From assembly GCF_020564935.1 (NCBI RefSeq), contig NZ_JAJCXB010000007.1:1-64000 (forward strand): a stretch of 64,000 nt of DNA, given 5' to 3'. The notes under the pieces were generated by a model, which searched no databases, was not told the origin of the DNA, and saw only the letters and a program-made list of their open reading frames with translations. The position numbers and the translations under genes are program-made. Origin of the DNA: Streptomyces pinistramenti (GTDB lineage Bacteria; Actinomycetota; Actinomycetes; Streptomycetales; Streptomycetaceae). Shown in pieces: positions 42,567-50,718 of the stretch (the first letter of the stretch is position 1; the number at the start of each line of letters is the position of its first letter).

Positions 42567-43511
42567 GTGCGCGCGATTGTGATGCGGGAGTTCGGCGGCC
42601 CGGATGTGCTGAGGGTCACAGACGTTCCCGATCCCGAGCCCCGGTCCGGCCACGCGAGGGTCGACGTCACCCTGGCCGGCATCAACTACGCGGATGTGCA
42701 CGTACGGGGAAACACCTACCTGGCGCCCGTGGACCTGCCCTACATCCCCGGCAACGAGGTCGTGGGGACGGTGGACGGCGGCCGACGGGTGGCCGGGCTG
42801 ACCCGGGGCGGTGGCTATGCCGAGCGGGCCATGGTGCACCGCCGCGTCACCTGGGACATTCCCGACGGCATCAGCGACGCCCAGGCCGTCGCGCTGGTCC
42901 TGCAGGGCAACAGCGCCTGGCATCTCCTGTTCACCGTGCTGCGGCTCACTGCCGGTGAGACCGTCGTCGTCCCGGCCGCAGCCGGCGGGCTCGGCTCGCT
43001 GGCGGTACAGCTCGCCGCGCAGGCCGGCGCCAAGGTCATCGGGCTGGCCGGCTCGGAGGAGAAGCGCAAGCTGGCCCTGGAATTGGGCGCCCACGCGGTG
43101 GTCGACTCGACCGCCGAGGATCTGACCGAGCGCATCCTGGAAGCGGCGGGCGGGCCGGTTCAGACAGCGCTGGAGATGACCGGCGGCGCCACCTTCGCGC
43201 AGACGCTCGCCACCGTCGCGCCGCGCGGCAGGCTCGCGGTCTACGGCTACGCGGGCGGCGACATGGCGAGCGTACCCACCCGTTACCTGATGGAACGCTC
43301 CCTCACCGTCTCGGGCTTCTGGCTGCCGCAGCTCTACACCGACCGCACGGCCCTGCCGACCTCCATGCGGGCGCTGTTCGACGCGGTCGCGGCAGGCTCG
43401 CTCACCCCGCTGACCGGCGCCGCGTACGCGCTCGACCAGGCGGCGCAGGCCCACCGCGACCTGGCGGCCCGCACCCCGACCGGGAAACTCATGATCGACG
43501 TCGCCCGCTGA
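42567..43511 (+). CDS. Quinone oxidoreductase-like MDR (zinc-less alcohol dehydrogenase family)
   Basis: 314 residues from GTG 42567 (GGGGGAG 5 nt upstream). MDR fold: VTLAGINYADVHVRGNTY and PYIPGNEVVGTV in the catalytic domain, then the Rossmann motif AAAGGLGSLAVQLAAQAGAKVIGLAGSEEK for NADPH, and a C-terminal TGKLMIDV. The zinc-binding cysteines are missing, as in quinone oxidoreductases such as QorA, which reduce quinones or enones with NADPH. It diverges from the FAD monooxygenase and is followed by the IclR gene in the same direction. Confidence 0.92.
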   Translation: MRAIVMREFGGPDVLRVTDVPDPEPRSGHARVDVTLAGINYADVHVRGNTYLAPVDLPYIPGNEVVGTVDGGRRVAGLTRGGGYAERAMVHRRVTWDIPDGISDAQAVALVLQGNSAWHLLFTVLRLTAGETVVVPAAAGGLGSLAVQLAAQAGAKVIGLAGSEEKRKLALELGAHAVVDSTAEDLTERILEAAGGPVQTALEMTGGATFAQTLATVAPRGRLAVYGYAGGDMASVPTRYLMERSLTVSGFWLPQLYTDRTALPTSMRALFDAVAAGSLTPLTGAAYALDQAAQAHRDLAARTPTGKLMIDVAR

Positions 43512-43667
43512 TCCGCCGGTCCGGGCCGGCGCAGGGGCGCCCGTGGACGGTCCGGGAGGCCGCTGCGGAGAGCCACCGCGGGGCCCGTGGGCGGGGGACG
43601 TGCCGGCCGGCACCGGAATTGCCGTGCGTCTTCGGGCGCTGATCACTGTCAGGGGAGAGAGCACACG

Positions 43668-44594
43668 ATGGGCAACACGACAGCGTCGGAAGCCGCCGCG
43701 ACCGCCACCACCTCCGCAGTCCCGCACGCGGCGACGGGAACCCATGGGCGGGCGAAGCCCACGGGCCGGCCGCCCAGAGCCGCCGGCGCAGCGCCCCGTA
43801 CGTCGGGATCCAGCCATGCCGAGCGGGTCTTCCTCGTCCAGACGGCCTTCGCCGAACTCGGCGGATCCGCCCACGGACCGGGCGAAATCGCCGACTTCAC
43901 CGGGCTGGACGACTCCGTCGTCTACCGCATCCTGCAGTCCGGGGTCTACCAGCGGAGCTTCGAGCGGGTGGACCGGGGGCTCTACCGGCTGCGCGCCTCC
44001 GCGGCCCAACTGGCCTTCACCGCACTCGACCACCGTCTCGACGGGGCGACCTCGCAGACCGTGCTCCGTGAGCTGCGGCGGGCCACCGACGACGGGCTGG
44101 CGTTCCTCTACATGGTGGCGCCGTTCTCCGGGGCCCAACGGCAGTGCGTCGACATGGCGGTCGGTGACTCCGACCTCGCCGAACTGAGCATGACGCCCCG
44201 CGATGTGCTGTCCGTGACGCGCTCGCTGCGCACCGGCGCCTCCGGACGGGCGATCCTTGCCTACCTGCCCGGCGTGCTCCAGCAGCGGGTACTGGCCGAA
44301 CCCGTCCCCGACCAGGCAGGGCCCGGGGTCTTCAGCAACAACGACGCCCTGCTGACCTCTCTGGCCGAGGTCCGCGACCTGGGCTGCGCACTCGGCTACG
44401 AGGAGTGCATGGTCGGCTGGAACTCCTGCGCGGCGCCGATCATGTGGGACGGCGCCGTCATGGGGGCCGTGCTGCTGCTCAGGCGCAAGTCCGTGATGCC
44501 GGTGGTGCCGGAGCACGTGATCGAGGCGACGAAGGAGGCGGCGGCCGAACTCAGCCGCTACGGAGCCGCCGGCCCGACGGCCGACCGGGCCTGA
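43668..44594 (+). CDS. IclR-family transcriptional regulator
   Basis: 308 residues from ATG 43668 with GGGGAG upstream. An Ala/Thr-rich leader of about 45 residues precedes a winged helix (AERVFLVQTAFAELGGSAHGPGEIADFTGLDDSVVYRILQSG), followed by an IclR/GAF-like effector domain (about 130-300) with RTGASGRAILAYLPG and LGCALGYEECMVGWNSCAAPIMWDG. It probably controls the adjacent quinone oxidoreductase and monooxygenase. Candidate sites are in the 42.4-kb repeat region. The ligand is unknown. Confidence 0.82.
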   Translation: MGNTTASEAAATATTSAVPHAATGTHGRAKPTGRPPRAAGAAPRTSGSSHAERVFLVQTAFAELGGSAHGPGEIADFTGLDDSVVYRILQSGVYQRSFERVDRGLYRLRASAAQLAFTALDHRLDGATSQTVLRELRRATDDGLAFLYMVAPFSGAQRQCVDMAVGDSDLAELSMTPRDVLSVTRSLRTGASGRAILAYLPGVLQQRVLAEPVPDQAGPGVFSNNDALLTSLAEVRDLGCALGYEECMVGWNSCAAPIMWDGAVMGAVLLLRRKSVMPVVPEHVIEATKEAAAELSRYGAAGPTADRA

Positions 44595-44709
44595 CACGCG
44601 GGTACACGAACCAGCCCGTCCCCGGGCCGGGACACGGCACGGTACGACGGCGTACGGTCGACAGGCTGCCGCGCGGGCGGGGGCACGGGGGCGGGGACAA
44701 GGGGCAGTG

Positions 44710-45147
44710 ATGGACGCAGAGTTGACGGCGCTCGCGGCGGCGGGCGCGACGACGCTGGTACAGCAGATGGCGACGGAGGGCTGGACGCAGGCACGTCGGC
44801 GGGTGGCCGCCTTCCTCGCCCGGCGTCGGGGGACGGCCGACGAAGAGGCCCTCGAAGGCGAGCTGGAGGCATCGCGTGCCGATGTCGCCGCCGCGCGGGA
44901 GACGGGCGACGCGGACGAGGTGGAGGACGTGACCGCTGCCTGGCGGGTACGACTGCGCCGCCTGCTGCGCGACGATCCGCAGGCCGCCGCGGAACTGCGC
45001 TCCCTGCTGGACGAACTGCGGCCGGAGGGGGGCCGGGAGACGGTACGGGAGGTGCACAACACCATCAACGGCGGCGTACACCACGGCACGGTCATCCAGG
45101 CCGGGGTGATCTCCGGCTCCCGCAGCGACGGATCCCTGCCCCGCTGA
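44710..45147 (+). CDS. Small helical protein with C-terminal amyloid-signalling-like motif (putative effector)
   Basis: 145 residues from ATG 44710 (AAGGGG six bases upstream). Residues 1-105 are strongly helical: a hydrophobic first helix MDAELTALAAAGATTLVQQM, a GWTQARRRVAAFLARRR helix, a Glu/Ala-rich coil and a final DDPQAAAELRSLLDEL. This resembles small bacterial effector domains of HeLo/Bell type. The C-terminus (about 117-138) carries a motif with core VIQAGVISG, matching the N-terminal motif of the STAND protein at 35808. This C-terminal placement is the expected one for an effector seeded by an NLR. Membrane activity is inferred, not shown. A uridine-kinase-like gene follows 41 bp later. 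Confidence 0.75.
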   Translation: MDAELTALAAAGATTLVQQMATEGWTQARRRVAAFLARRRGTADEEALEGELEASRADVAAARETGDADEVEDVTAAWRVRLRRLLRDDPQAAAELRSLLDELRPEGGRETVREVHNTINGGVHHGTVIQAGVISGSRSDGSLPR

Positions 45148-45188
45148 CGCCCGGCGCCGCGCACCCCGCCGCCGTGCACAATGGCGGG

Positions 45189-45827
45189 GTGCGGCTCCAA
45201 GCGATCACCTGGGAACGGCTGACCGATGCGCTCGCCGAACGCATCATCGCGACCACGGCGCAGGACGGCAGCCCCTGGCTCCGGGTCGCCGTCGACGGTG
45301 CTCCCGCCGCGGCCCCGCAGGACCTGGCAGCCCGGCTGACCGAGGCGCTGCGGCTGCGCGGCCGCGCCGTGCACCGGGCCGGCGCGTACGGCTTCCTGCG
45401 CCCCGCCTCCCTGCGCCTGGAATACGGGCGGGAGGATCCGGACGCCTACCACGACGAGTGGTTCGACCGGCAGGCACTGTGGCGAGAGGTGTTCCAGCCG
45501 CTGGACCCGGGCGGCACCGGGCGCGTCCTGCCGGACCTCTGGGATCCGCAGACCGATCGGGCCACCCGCAGCGGGTACGTGGAACTGCCGCCGGGCGGAG
45601 TGCTGGTGCTGCACGGTCCCTTGCTGCTCGGTCACTGGTTTCCCTTCGATCTCGCGGTGCACCTGAAACTCTCCGGAGCTGCGCTCGCCCGCCGCACCCC
45701 GGAGCGCGAGCGCTGGACCCTGCCGGCCTTCGCGCGCTACGAGAGCGAGACCCGGCCCGATGAGGCCGCTGACGTCGTCGTACGGGCGGACGATCAGAGC
45801 CGCCCCGCCTGGAACGGGACGGCCTGA
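45189..45827 (+). CDS. Uridine kinase-like protein with degenerate P-loop
   Basis: 212 residues from GTG 45189; an in-frame GTG at 45174 is an alternative. The pattern is that of streptomycete uridine-kinase-family proteins: RLQAITWERLTDALAERI, SPWLRVAVDGAPAAAPQDLAARL in the position of the P-loop, YHDEWFDRQALWREVF, GGVLVLHGPLLLG and HLKLSGAALARRTPERERWTLPAF. The usual GxxGxGK[ST] is replaced by DGAPAAAP, with no lysine, so ATP-dependent kinase activity is doubtful. It lies just downstream of the small helical protein and converges with the WGR gene. Confidence 0.75.
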   Translation: MRLQAITWERLTDALAERIIATTAQDGSPWLRVAVDGAPAAAPQDLAARLTEALRLRGRAVHRAGAYGFLRPASLRLEYGREDPDAYHDEWFDRQALWREVFQPLDPGGTGRVLPDLWDPQTDRATRSGYVELPPGGVLVLHGPLLLGHWFPFDLAVHLKLSGAALARRTPERERWTLPAFARYESETRPDEAADVVVRADDQSRPAWNGTA

Positions 45828-45879
45828 AAGCGGCCGCCCCGGCAGGCGGGAGGCAGACGTTCGGTGGGCTGCGGCGGGC

Positions 45880-47310
45880 TCAGACGAGCTGCCTGATCTC
45901 GCCCCGGACGCGGTAGAACCCGCCGGAGGCTGCCGCGAGGTCATCGACCACGTAGCGCACCCCCGGGCGGCGTATGTGCCGCGGGAACTGGACGTTCCAC
46001 GAGGGTTCGTAGCCCTCGGAGACGACGTGCACCCGCAGCCGGCCGTTCTCCTGGACGCACTCCACGACAATCCCCGATGCGGCCGCCGGAGTCACCGTCT
46101 GCACGGCGGCCGACGGGGTGTAAGTGGGCAGCGCGGCAGCCGACTTGACGTCCCGGGCCACCGGCACCGTTCCCGAACGGGCCGCGGCGATGGCCGCGTC
46201 GCTCGCGTCCACGCACACCAGCGACCCGTCGGTGGTCACCATGTAGAGCTTCTCGTCGAGGTACTGCATGGACAGGGCGGAGCCGCCTCCGGTGCCCAGC
46301 TTCCACAGCCGGGTGCCGTCCGCGTCGAAGCAGTACACCGAGGAGGCCGAGTCACCGGCGAAGACGTAGCGCCCGCCGGGGGCGGTGGCGCAGGAATAGA
46401 CGACGGTGTCGCACGGGTAGCTGGCCTCCAGCGCGCCGTTGCCCTTCGCCAGCCGCTGCACCACCCGGCGGTCGGTACCGGCGTACACCGAGTCGTCCTC
46501 CTGCCAGCCGAACAGCACCGCACCCTGGGTCGGCGTGTGCCACAACTCCCGGCTGCCGTCGGCGGCGTACGCCGTCACCCCGCGTCCGTGACCGTGGTAG
46601 ACCGCGTGCCCGTCGCGCCGCACCATCCAGGCGTTGCTGCCCGCGCTGCGCCGGGACCACTGGTACTCGTCCTCGTGGTCGATGACGGTCAGCCCGCCGT
46701 TGCGGTCGGCGACGTTGAGGATGCCCTCGCGGATGTCCAGCCAGAAGATGTCGACATCCGGGGCGATGGCGTAGGCGGCGAACGGCAGTTTCGACGAGAG
46801 GTCGTACACCGTGCCGTCGTCGCATCCCGCGTAGATCCAGAAGTCGTCGGCGACCAGGCACTTGACACCCGCCGGGAGCTGATAGCGCGCCAGTACCTCG
46901 CCGTCGTGTCCGAGGGTGTGCACGTCGCCGTTCTGGTTGCCGACCCAGCAGCGGTCCTCCGCGATGTGGATCCCGAAGGCCGCGGCACCCGTACGGAACC
47001 GCCACAGCACCGGCGCCACCGCGCGCGCCGTCGACGGGGCGGAGGTGACCTGGCGGCGGGTCACCGGGCGGGCCGCGCGGCCGCCGCGGACGGCCGGCGC
47101 GTAGCCCTTGCGGACCTTCTCGCCGATCTTCTTGGCGGCCGCCGCCTGTGCCTTCTCCGCGGTCGGGAACGTCGAATTCTGCTGCTGGCCGGCCGCGCCG
47201 ATCCGGCCGTAACGGACCGAAACGGCAGTGCCCCACACCGACACCTCGTAGAACTTGTGCGCTCCGCCGTCCTCTTGGGACAGTTCCAGATACGTCGTGG
47301 TCTCGGACAT
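45880..47310 (-). CDS. WGR-domain protein with beta-propeller, predicted DNA-damage-inducible
   Basis: 476 residues from ATG 47310 (GGAGGGG 8 nt upstream). The N-terminal 80 residues are a WGR domain (TYLELSQEDGGAHKFYEVSVWG, VRYGRIGAAGQ, EKAQAAAAKKIGEKVRKGYAPA), known from PARP proteins and bacterial MolR-like proteins, where it contacts DNA ends or nucleic acid. The remaining 370 form a PQQ/WD-like propeller (WRFRTGAAAFGIHIAEDRCWVGNQNGDVHTLGHDG, WIYAGCDDGTVYDL, VYAGTDRRVVQRL, GSLVCVDASD). There is no catalytic domain. The promoter is a perfect damage-type motif, which fits a role in detecting or marking damaged DNA. Confidence 0.88.
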   Translation of the reverse strand: MSETTTYLELSQEDGGAHKFYEVSVWGTAVSVRYGRIGAAGQQQNSTFPTAEKAQAAAAKKIGEKVRKGYAPAVRGGRAARPVTRRQVTSAPSTARAVAPVLWRFRTGAAAFGIHIAEDRCWVGNQNGDVHTLGHDGEVLARYQLPAGVKCLVADDFWIYAGCDDGTVYDLSSKLPFAAYAIAPDVDIFWLDIREGILNVADRNGGLTVIDHEDEYQWSRRSAGSNAWMVRRDGHAVYHGHGRGVTAYAADGSRELWHTPTQGAVLFGWQEDDSVYAGTDRRVVQRLAKGNGALEASYPCDTVVYSCATAPGGRYVFAGDSASSVYCFDADGTRLWKLGTGGGSALSMQYLDEKLYMVTTDGSLVCVDASDAAIAAARSGTVPVARDVKSAAALPTYTPSAAVQTVTPAAASGIVVECVQENGRLRVHVVSEGYEPSWNVQFPRHIRRPGVRYVVDDLAAASGGFYRVRGEIRQLV

Positions 47311-47359
47311 GGCGATCCCCTCCCCGGGCGGCCCCTGCGACCTTCCCCCGCTGCTGAAA

Positions 47360-47382
47360 ACCGTACGACCCACCACTGACAA
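47360..47382 (-). promoter_or_regulatory. RecA-NDp/PafBC-type DNA-damage promoter of WGR gene
   Basis: Reading the minus strand: TTGTCAGTG (47382-47374), 8 nt, TACGGT (47365-47360). Full consensus match. The predicted start near 47352 gives a leader of about 43 nt containing a Shine-Dalgarno. Confidence 0.8.
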
Positions 47383-47525
47383 CGGGCCGCTGACCAGCAG
47401 TCACCGGCTCGCGGATCAGGGCGGATACGGCGATTCGCGCGCTGCGTCGCAGCTCCGGTCCCGCGCCGGCAGGACATCCGGTGCCCGTGGCGGCGGCTCG
47501 CGGGCGGCCCGTTAGCGTGAGCCCC

Positions 47526-47984
47526 ATGACGACTTCTTTCTCCGCAGGCGACGGGACGGCGCTGCCGGGCAGCCAAGGGGCAGGCGCGACAACGGAGGCT
47601 CTGCCGCGGACCGTCGGCGCCGTCCGGACGTCCTACGCGCAGGACCCGGACGGCGACCCGGACCCCGGCGAGATCGTGTGGACCTGGGTGCCCTACGAGG
47701 AGAACGACGGCCGGGGCAAGGACCGCCCGGTGCTGGTCGTCGCCCGGGAAGCGGCCGGGACGCTGCTGGCCGTGCAGCTGTCCAGCAAGCGGCACGACCA
47801 GGACAGGGAGTGGGTCGCTCTCGGGACCGGGCCGTGGGACCGGGCGGGCCGGGACTCGTGGGTCGACCTCGACCGGGTCCTGCGGGTACACCCCAAGGGC
47901 ATGCGCCGGGAAGCCTGTGCGCTGGACCGGGACCGTTTCGGTCTTGTGGCGCAGCGGCTGCGGGAACGGTACGGCTGGCGCTGA
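47526..47984 (+). CDS. PemK/MazF-family protein without adjacent antitoxin
   Basis: 152 residues. An N-terminal extension of about 45 residues precedes a PemK/MazF barrel: GEIVWTWVPYEENDGRGKDRPVLVVAREAAGTLLAVQLSSK (containing the family's RP-VLVV strand), then SWVDLDRVLRVHPKGMRREA and a C-terminal helix FGLVAQRLRERYGW. MazF proteins are mRNA interferases. No MazE-like gene is next to it, so it may be an orphan or a domesticated relative. TAGCGT (47513-47518) ends 7 nt before the ATG, suggesting a leaderless mRNA. It is divergent from the damage-inducible WGR gene. Confidence 0.82.
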   Translation: MTTSFSAGDGTALPGSQGAGATTEALPRTVGAVRTSYAQDPDGDPDPGEIVWTWVPYEENDGRGKDRPVLVVAREAAGTLLAVQLSSKRHDQDREWVALGTGPWDRAGRDSWVDLDRVLRVHPKGMRREACALDRDRFGLVAQRLRERYGWR

Positions 47985-48033
47985 GCCGCGTCGCACGGCC
48001 GGCGGCCCGGCCACTACCGGGCGCCGCGCGCGG

Positions 48034-48576
48034 TCAGGCGTCGGCCAGGGCCAGGATCTTGTTGACCGTGTTCCAGTTGCGGGCGGTGGCCGTGACGCCG
48101 AGAGGAGCCCGGCTCACCGCGCCGGCGAGCTTGGAGTGGCCGATGCCGTCGGGGCACCAGAGATACAGTTCGCGGCCGATCAGGCGGAAGCGGTCGGGAG
48201 CGTAGGAGCCGAGGTCGAGCGCCTCCAGCCGGGACACGTCGGCGGGCACGTCCGAGAGGAACGTGACGTGCAGGCTCTTGGGCGCCGCCACGGCCTGCGG
48301 ATACGGATTCGCCGCCACGGCGGCGGCGAACTCGTCCCGCGTCCGGACGATGACGGGTACCGCAAGACCCAGATCGGCGGAGATCCGGTCCTGGATGACC
48401 CGTGCGGTCTCCTCGGGAGGGGTGCCGGGATCGGCGAAGACGATGTTGCCCGTCTGCAGAAGAACGGACACCCCCCGGAACCCCAGGGCCTCCGCCAGCG
48501 CCTGCTGCCCGGCCTTCGGGAAGGAATTGTGGCCCCCGACGTTGATGCCGCGGAGCAGCGCGATCTGGCGGGACAT
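48034..48576 (-). CDS. DUF1697 family protein
   Basis: 180 residues from ATG 48576; the frame extension to 48777 overlaps ogt and is rejected. It begins MSRQIALLRGINVGGHN, with LGFRGVSVLLQTGNIVFAD, PKSLHVTFLSDVP, LYLWCPDGIGHSKL and ARNWNTVNKILALAD, all typical of DUF1697. The fold is RNA/DNA-binding-like (ferredoxin), but no function is known. It lies 40 bp downstream of ogt on the same strand and could share its damage-inducible promoter. Confidence 0.88.
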   Translation of the reverse strand: MSRQIALLRGINVGGHNSFPKAGQQALAEALGFRGVSVLLQTGNIVFADPGTPPEETARVIQDRISADLGLAVPVIVRTRDEFAAAVAANPYPQAVAAPKSLHVTFLSDVPADVSRLEALDLGSYAPDRFRLIGRELYLWCPDGIGHSKLAGAVSRAPLGVTATARNWNTVNKILALADA

Positions 48577-48616
48577 GGCGGTGGCCTTTCGTGCGCCGCA
48601 TGCGGCCGGGCGGGGA

Positions 48617-49171
48617 TCAGAACAGGGGAGCGGGAAGCACCCCCTCAAGCGCCAGCAGCAGGCGCTTGATCTCCAGGCCGCCGCTGAAACCGCCGATGCC
48701 TCCGTCGCTGGCCACCACCCGATGACAAGGGACGACGACAGGCAGCGGATTGGAACCCATCGCCGCACCCACCACACGGGCCGCCCCCGGCTCCCCGACC
48801 CGGTCGGCGAGGTCCTGATAGCCGACGACGCTGCCGTACGGCACGCCGACGGTCAGCGCGTGCAGCACACGGGCGTGGAACCCGGAGGAGAGCGACCAGT
48901 CCAGCGGCACTGTGAAGGCTCTGAGTTCGCCGGCGAAGTAGGCGGTCAGCTCCGCCGTGGCCGTGGCCAGATGCGGCGTCTCCGGGAGCGGGGCCGAACC
49001 GAAGATCCCCTCCAGGCGGGCCCGCTCGCGCCGGGAAGCCCGCTCGTCGGCGTGGAAGAGGACCCTGGCCAGCCCCTCGTCCGTAGCGGCGAGCAGCACG
49101 AGGCCGACAGGCGTGTCCAGCCGTCCCCAGGCCCACTCGCGCCGCTGTACGTCCTGCTCTGCATTCGTCAC
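48617..49171 (-). CDS. ogt: O6-alkylguanine-DNA alkyltransferase
   Basis: 184 residues. The active-site motif VVVPCHRV with acceptor cysteine C149, the preceding helix-turn-helix (VPYGSVVGYQDLADRVGEPGAARVVGAAMGSNP) and the following SDGGIGGFSGGLEIKRLLLALEG are complete. The N-terminal ribonuclease-H-like domain is present. It removes alkyl groups from O6-guanine by suicide transfer. GTG at 49171 lies 6 nt after the -10 box of a DNA-damage promoter and lacks a Shine-Dalgarno, so it should be leaderless. DUF1697 follows on the same strand. Confidence 0.95.
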   Translation of the reverse strand: MTNAEQDVQRREWAWGRLDTPVGLVLLAATDEGLARVLFHADERASRRERARLEGIFGSAPLPETPHLATATAELTAYFAGELRAFTVPLDWSLSSGFHARVLHALTVGVPYGSVVGYQDLADRVGEPGAARVVGAAMGSNPLPVVVPCHRVVASDGGIGGFSGGLEIKRLLLALEGVLPAPLF

Positions 49172-49177
49172 GTGGTC

Positions 49178-49200
49178 AGCCTAGGGCGCACCACCGACAA
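49178..49200 (-). promoter_or_regulatory. RecA-NDp/PafBC-type DNA-damage promoter of ogt
   Basis: Minus strand: TTGTCGGTG (49200-49192), 8 nt, TAGGCT (49183-49178). Full match, with G at the degenerate position. The box ends 6 nt before the GTG. Confidence 0.8.
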
Positions 49201-49259
49201 CGCGGTGGCGAGCGGGCCGGAAAGGATGATCAGGGCCCGCCGGTCACCGCGTTCCGTGC

Positions 49260-50144
49260 TCAGCTGCTGTGCTTCCGCAAGGCGCTGCGGACCATGTCGG
49301 CCTTGTTGGTGATGATGCCGTCCGCGCCGGACCCGGCGAGCTTGACGGCGGCCGCCGCGTCGTCGACGGTCCAGGTGTAGACCTCCATAGGACGGCCGTG
49401 CGGGCCCTTCAGGGCGTGCACGGCGTCGATGTACGCCGGGGTCGCCGCCTTGTACGTGGGGTTGATCTGGTCGCAGAACTTGGCGTAGTCGGGCAGCTGG
49501 GCGGCGCTGGGGTTGCCGAGGAAGGCCGTCTTGATGTCCGGCCGCAGGGTGTGGACGGTCTTGATCGCGTTGCCGTTGAAGCTCTGGACGATCAGCCGGT
49601 GCTTGACGTGGTCCCGGTCGAGCCACCCTTCGTGGCGCAGCTCCCGGAGGGCCTGCAGTTCGATGCCCGGGTACAGCTCGGGAGACTTCAGCTCCAGGAG
49701 CAGCTTCTGGCCGTTGTGCGTGACCGCGTCCATGTACGCCCGGAGCGTGGGCACCCGCTCACCGGTGAACTTCGGCCCGAACCAACTGCCCGCGTCCAGC
49801 TTCTCGATCTCGTTGAGTGTGAAGTCCGCGACCTTCCACGGGGCGCGGCCGGGGAACACCTGCTCGACATTGGTCGTCCGGGTGAGCGTCGTGTCGTGCA
49901 TGACGATCAGCTCGCCGTCCTTGGTGCGCTGGACGTCGTTCTCGACCCAGGTGGATCCCAGCCGGTGTGCCGTGTCGATCGAGGCGATGGTGTTCTCGGG
50001 CGCGTAGGTGGGGGCGCCGCGGTGCGCGACCGTCACCGTTTTGTGGTGGCCGGCCGTGGCCTGTGCGGTGGCTGGAGAGAGGACGAACGCTGACAGACCC
50101 ATGAGCGCACCGGTGAGGACGGTGGCAACGGGGCGAAGACGCAT
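49260..50144 (-). CDS. Secreted glycerophosphodiester phosphodiesterase
   Basis: 294 residues. A Sec signal (about 1-31, ending ATAQATA) precedes a GDPD TIM barrel: AHRGAPTYAPENT with catalytic H41, R42 and E50, WVENDVQRTKDGELIVMHDTTLTRTT (metal-binding E and D and second catalytic His), LLLELKSPELYPGIE and YTWTVDDAAAAVKLAGSGADGIITNKADMV. It hydrolyses glycerophosphodiesters outside the cell to release glycerol 3-phosphate, likely for phosphate scavenging. No PHO box was identified upstream. GAGGAG precedes the ATG. Confidence 0.93.
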   Translation of the reverse strand: MRLRPVATVLTGALMGLSAFVLSPATAQATAGHHKTVTVAHRGAPTYAPENTIASIDTAHRLGSTWVENDVQRTKDGELIVMHDTTLTRTTNVEQVFPGRAPWKVADFTLNEIEKLDAGSWFGPKFTGERVPTLRAYMDAVTHNGQKLLLELKSPELYPGIELQALRELRHEGWLDRDHVKHRLIVQSFNGNAIKTVHTLRPDIKTAFLGNPSAAQLPDYAKFCDQINPTYKAATPAYIDAVHALKGPHGRPMEVYTWTVDDAAAAVKLAGSGADGIITNKADMVRSALRKHSS

Positions 50145-50688
50145 ACGGACTCCTCAGGACGTCGTGGACGTGAGCTGGCGTGATGCGGCCCGAACCGGTC
50201 GGATGGGCAGAGGTTCGCAGCCGGGCGGTACCGGTAGACAGGCGAGGGATGGACAGGAATTGAACGAGAAGTGGCCGGTGTTCCGTGTTTGCTGATCGTG
50301 GTGAAGGGATGCCCGGAATCGCCGTGCAACAGACGAACGCTCCGGTGCCGTCCAACTTGCCGGAGCCGCGGCGAGCCTGCATCTCGGCCGACGGATCGTC
50401 ACCCCTCGTGCTTCTGAACGGTTTTGGCCTTGCCGGTCATCCGGAGTGAGCGCTTCCGGCACTGTGCGTGCGCGGGGCGGCGGCCGGGTGCGGGCGGACG
50501 CGGCGGCCGGCACGGCACGGTCCGGCGCACGGAAGGCGGCCGGCGCCGTGAACGGACGATGAGACGGACGATGGCCGGTACGGCCCTGACCCGCGACGGG
50601 CCGGGGCCGTACCGACCTGGTCGGTTTCCCCCACGCCCGATCCGGATCAGCTCGGAGAATCCGCTGGTCGGAGGGTTTTCCCGGCCGG
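50145..50688. other. Intergenic region between GDPD and uvrB
   Basis: 544 bp without a supported gene. The part nearest the GDPD gene presumably carries its promoter; the last part abuts the uvrB damage promoter. Open frames here are Arg/Pro-rich GC artefacts, and I see no tRNA or convincing repeat. Confidence 0.4.
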
Positions 50689-50711
50689 ATGTCAGTGCCG
50701 GGTCGTACGGT
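50689..50711 (+). promoter_or_regulatory. RecA-NDp/PafBC-type DNA-damage promoter of uvrB
   Basis: ATGTCAGTG (50689-50697; one mismatch, A for the first T), 8 nt, TACGGT (50706-50711). It ends 7 nt before the ATG at 50719, with no Shine-Dalgarno: a leaderless start. Confidence 0.7.
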
Positions 50712-50718
50712 GGATTCC

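Noticed and set aside
40188..46070. 1960-codon minus-strand open frame
   Set aside because: Only the segment 40188-41849 (FAD monooxygenase) has protein-like composition and motifs. The rest lies antisense to the quinone oxidoreductase, IclR, small helical and uridine-kinase-like genes and is a GC-bias artefact.
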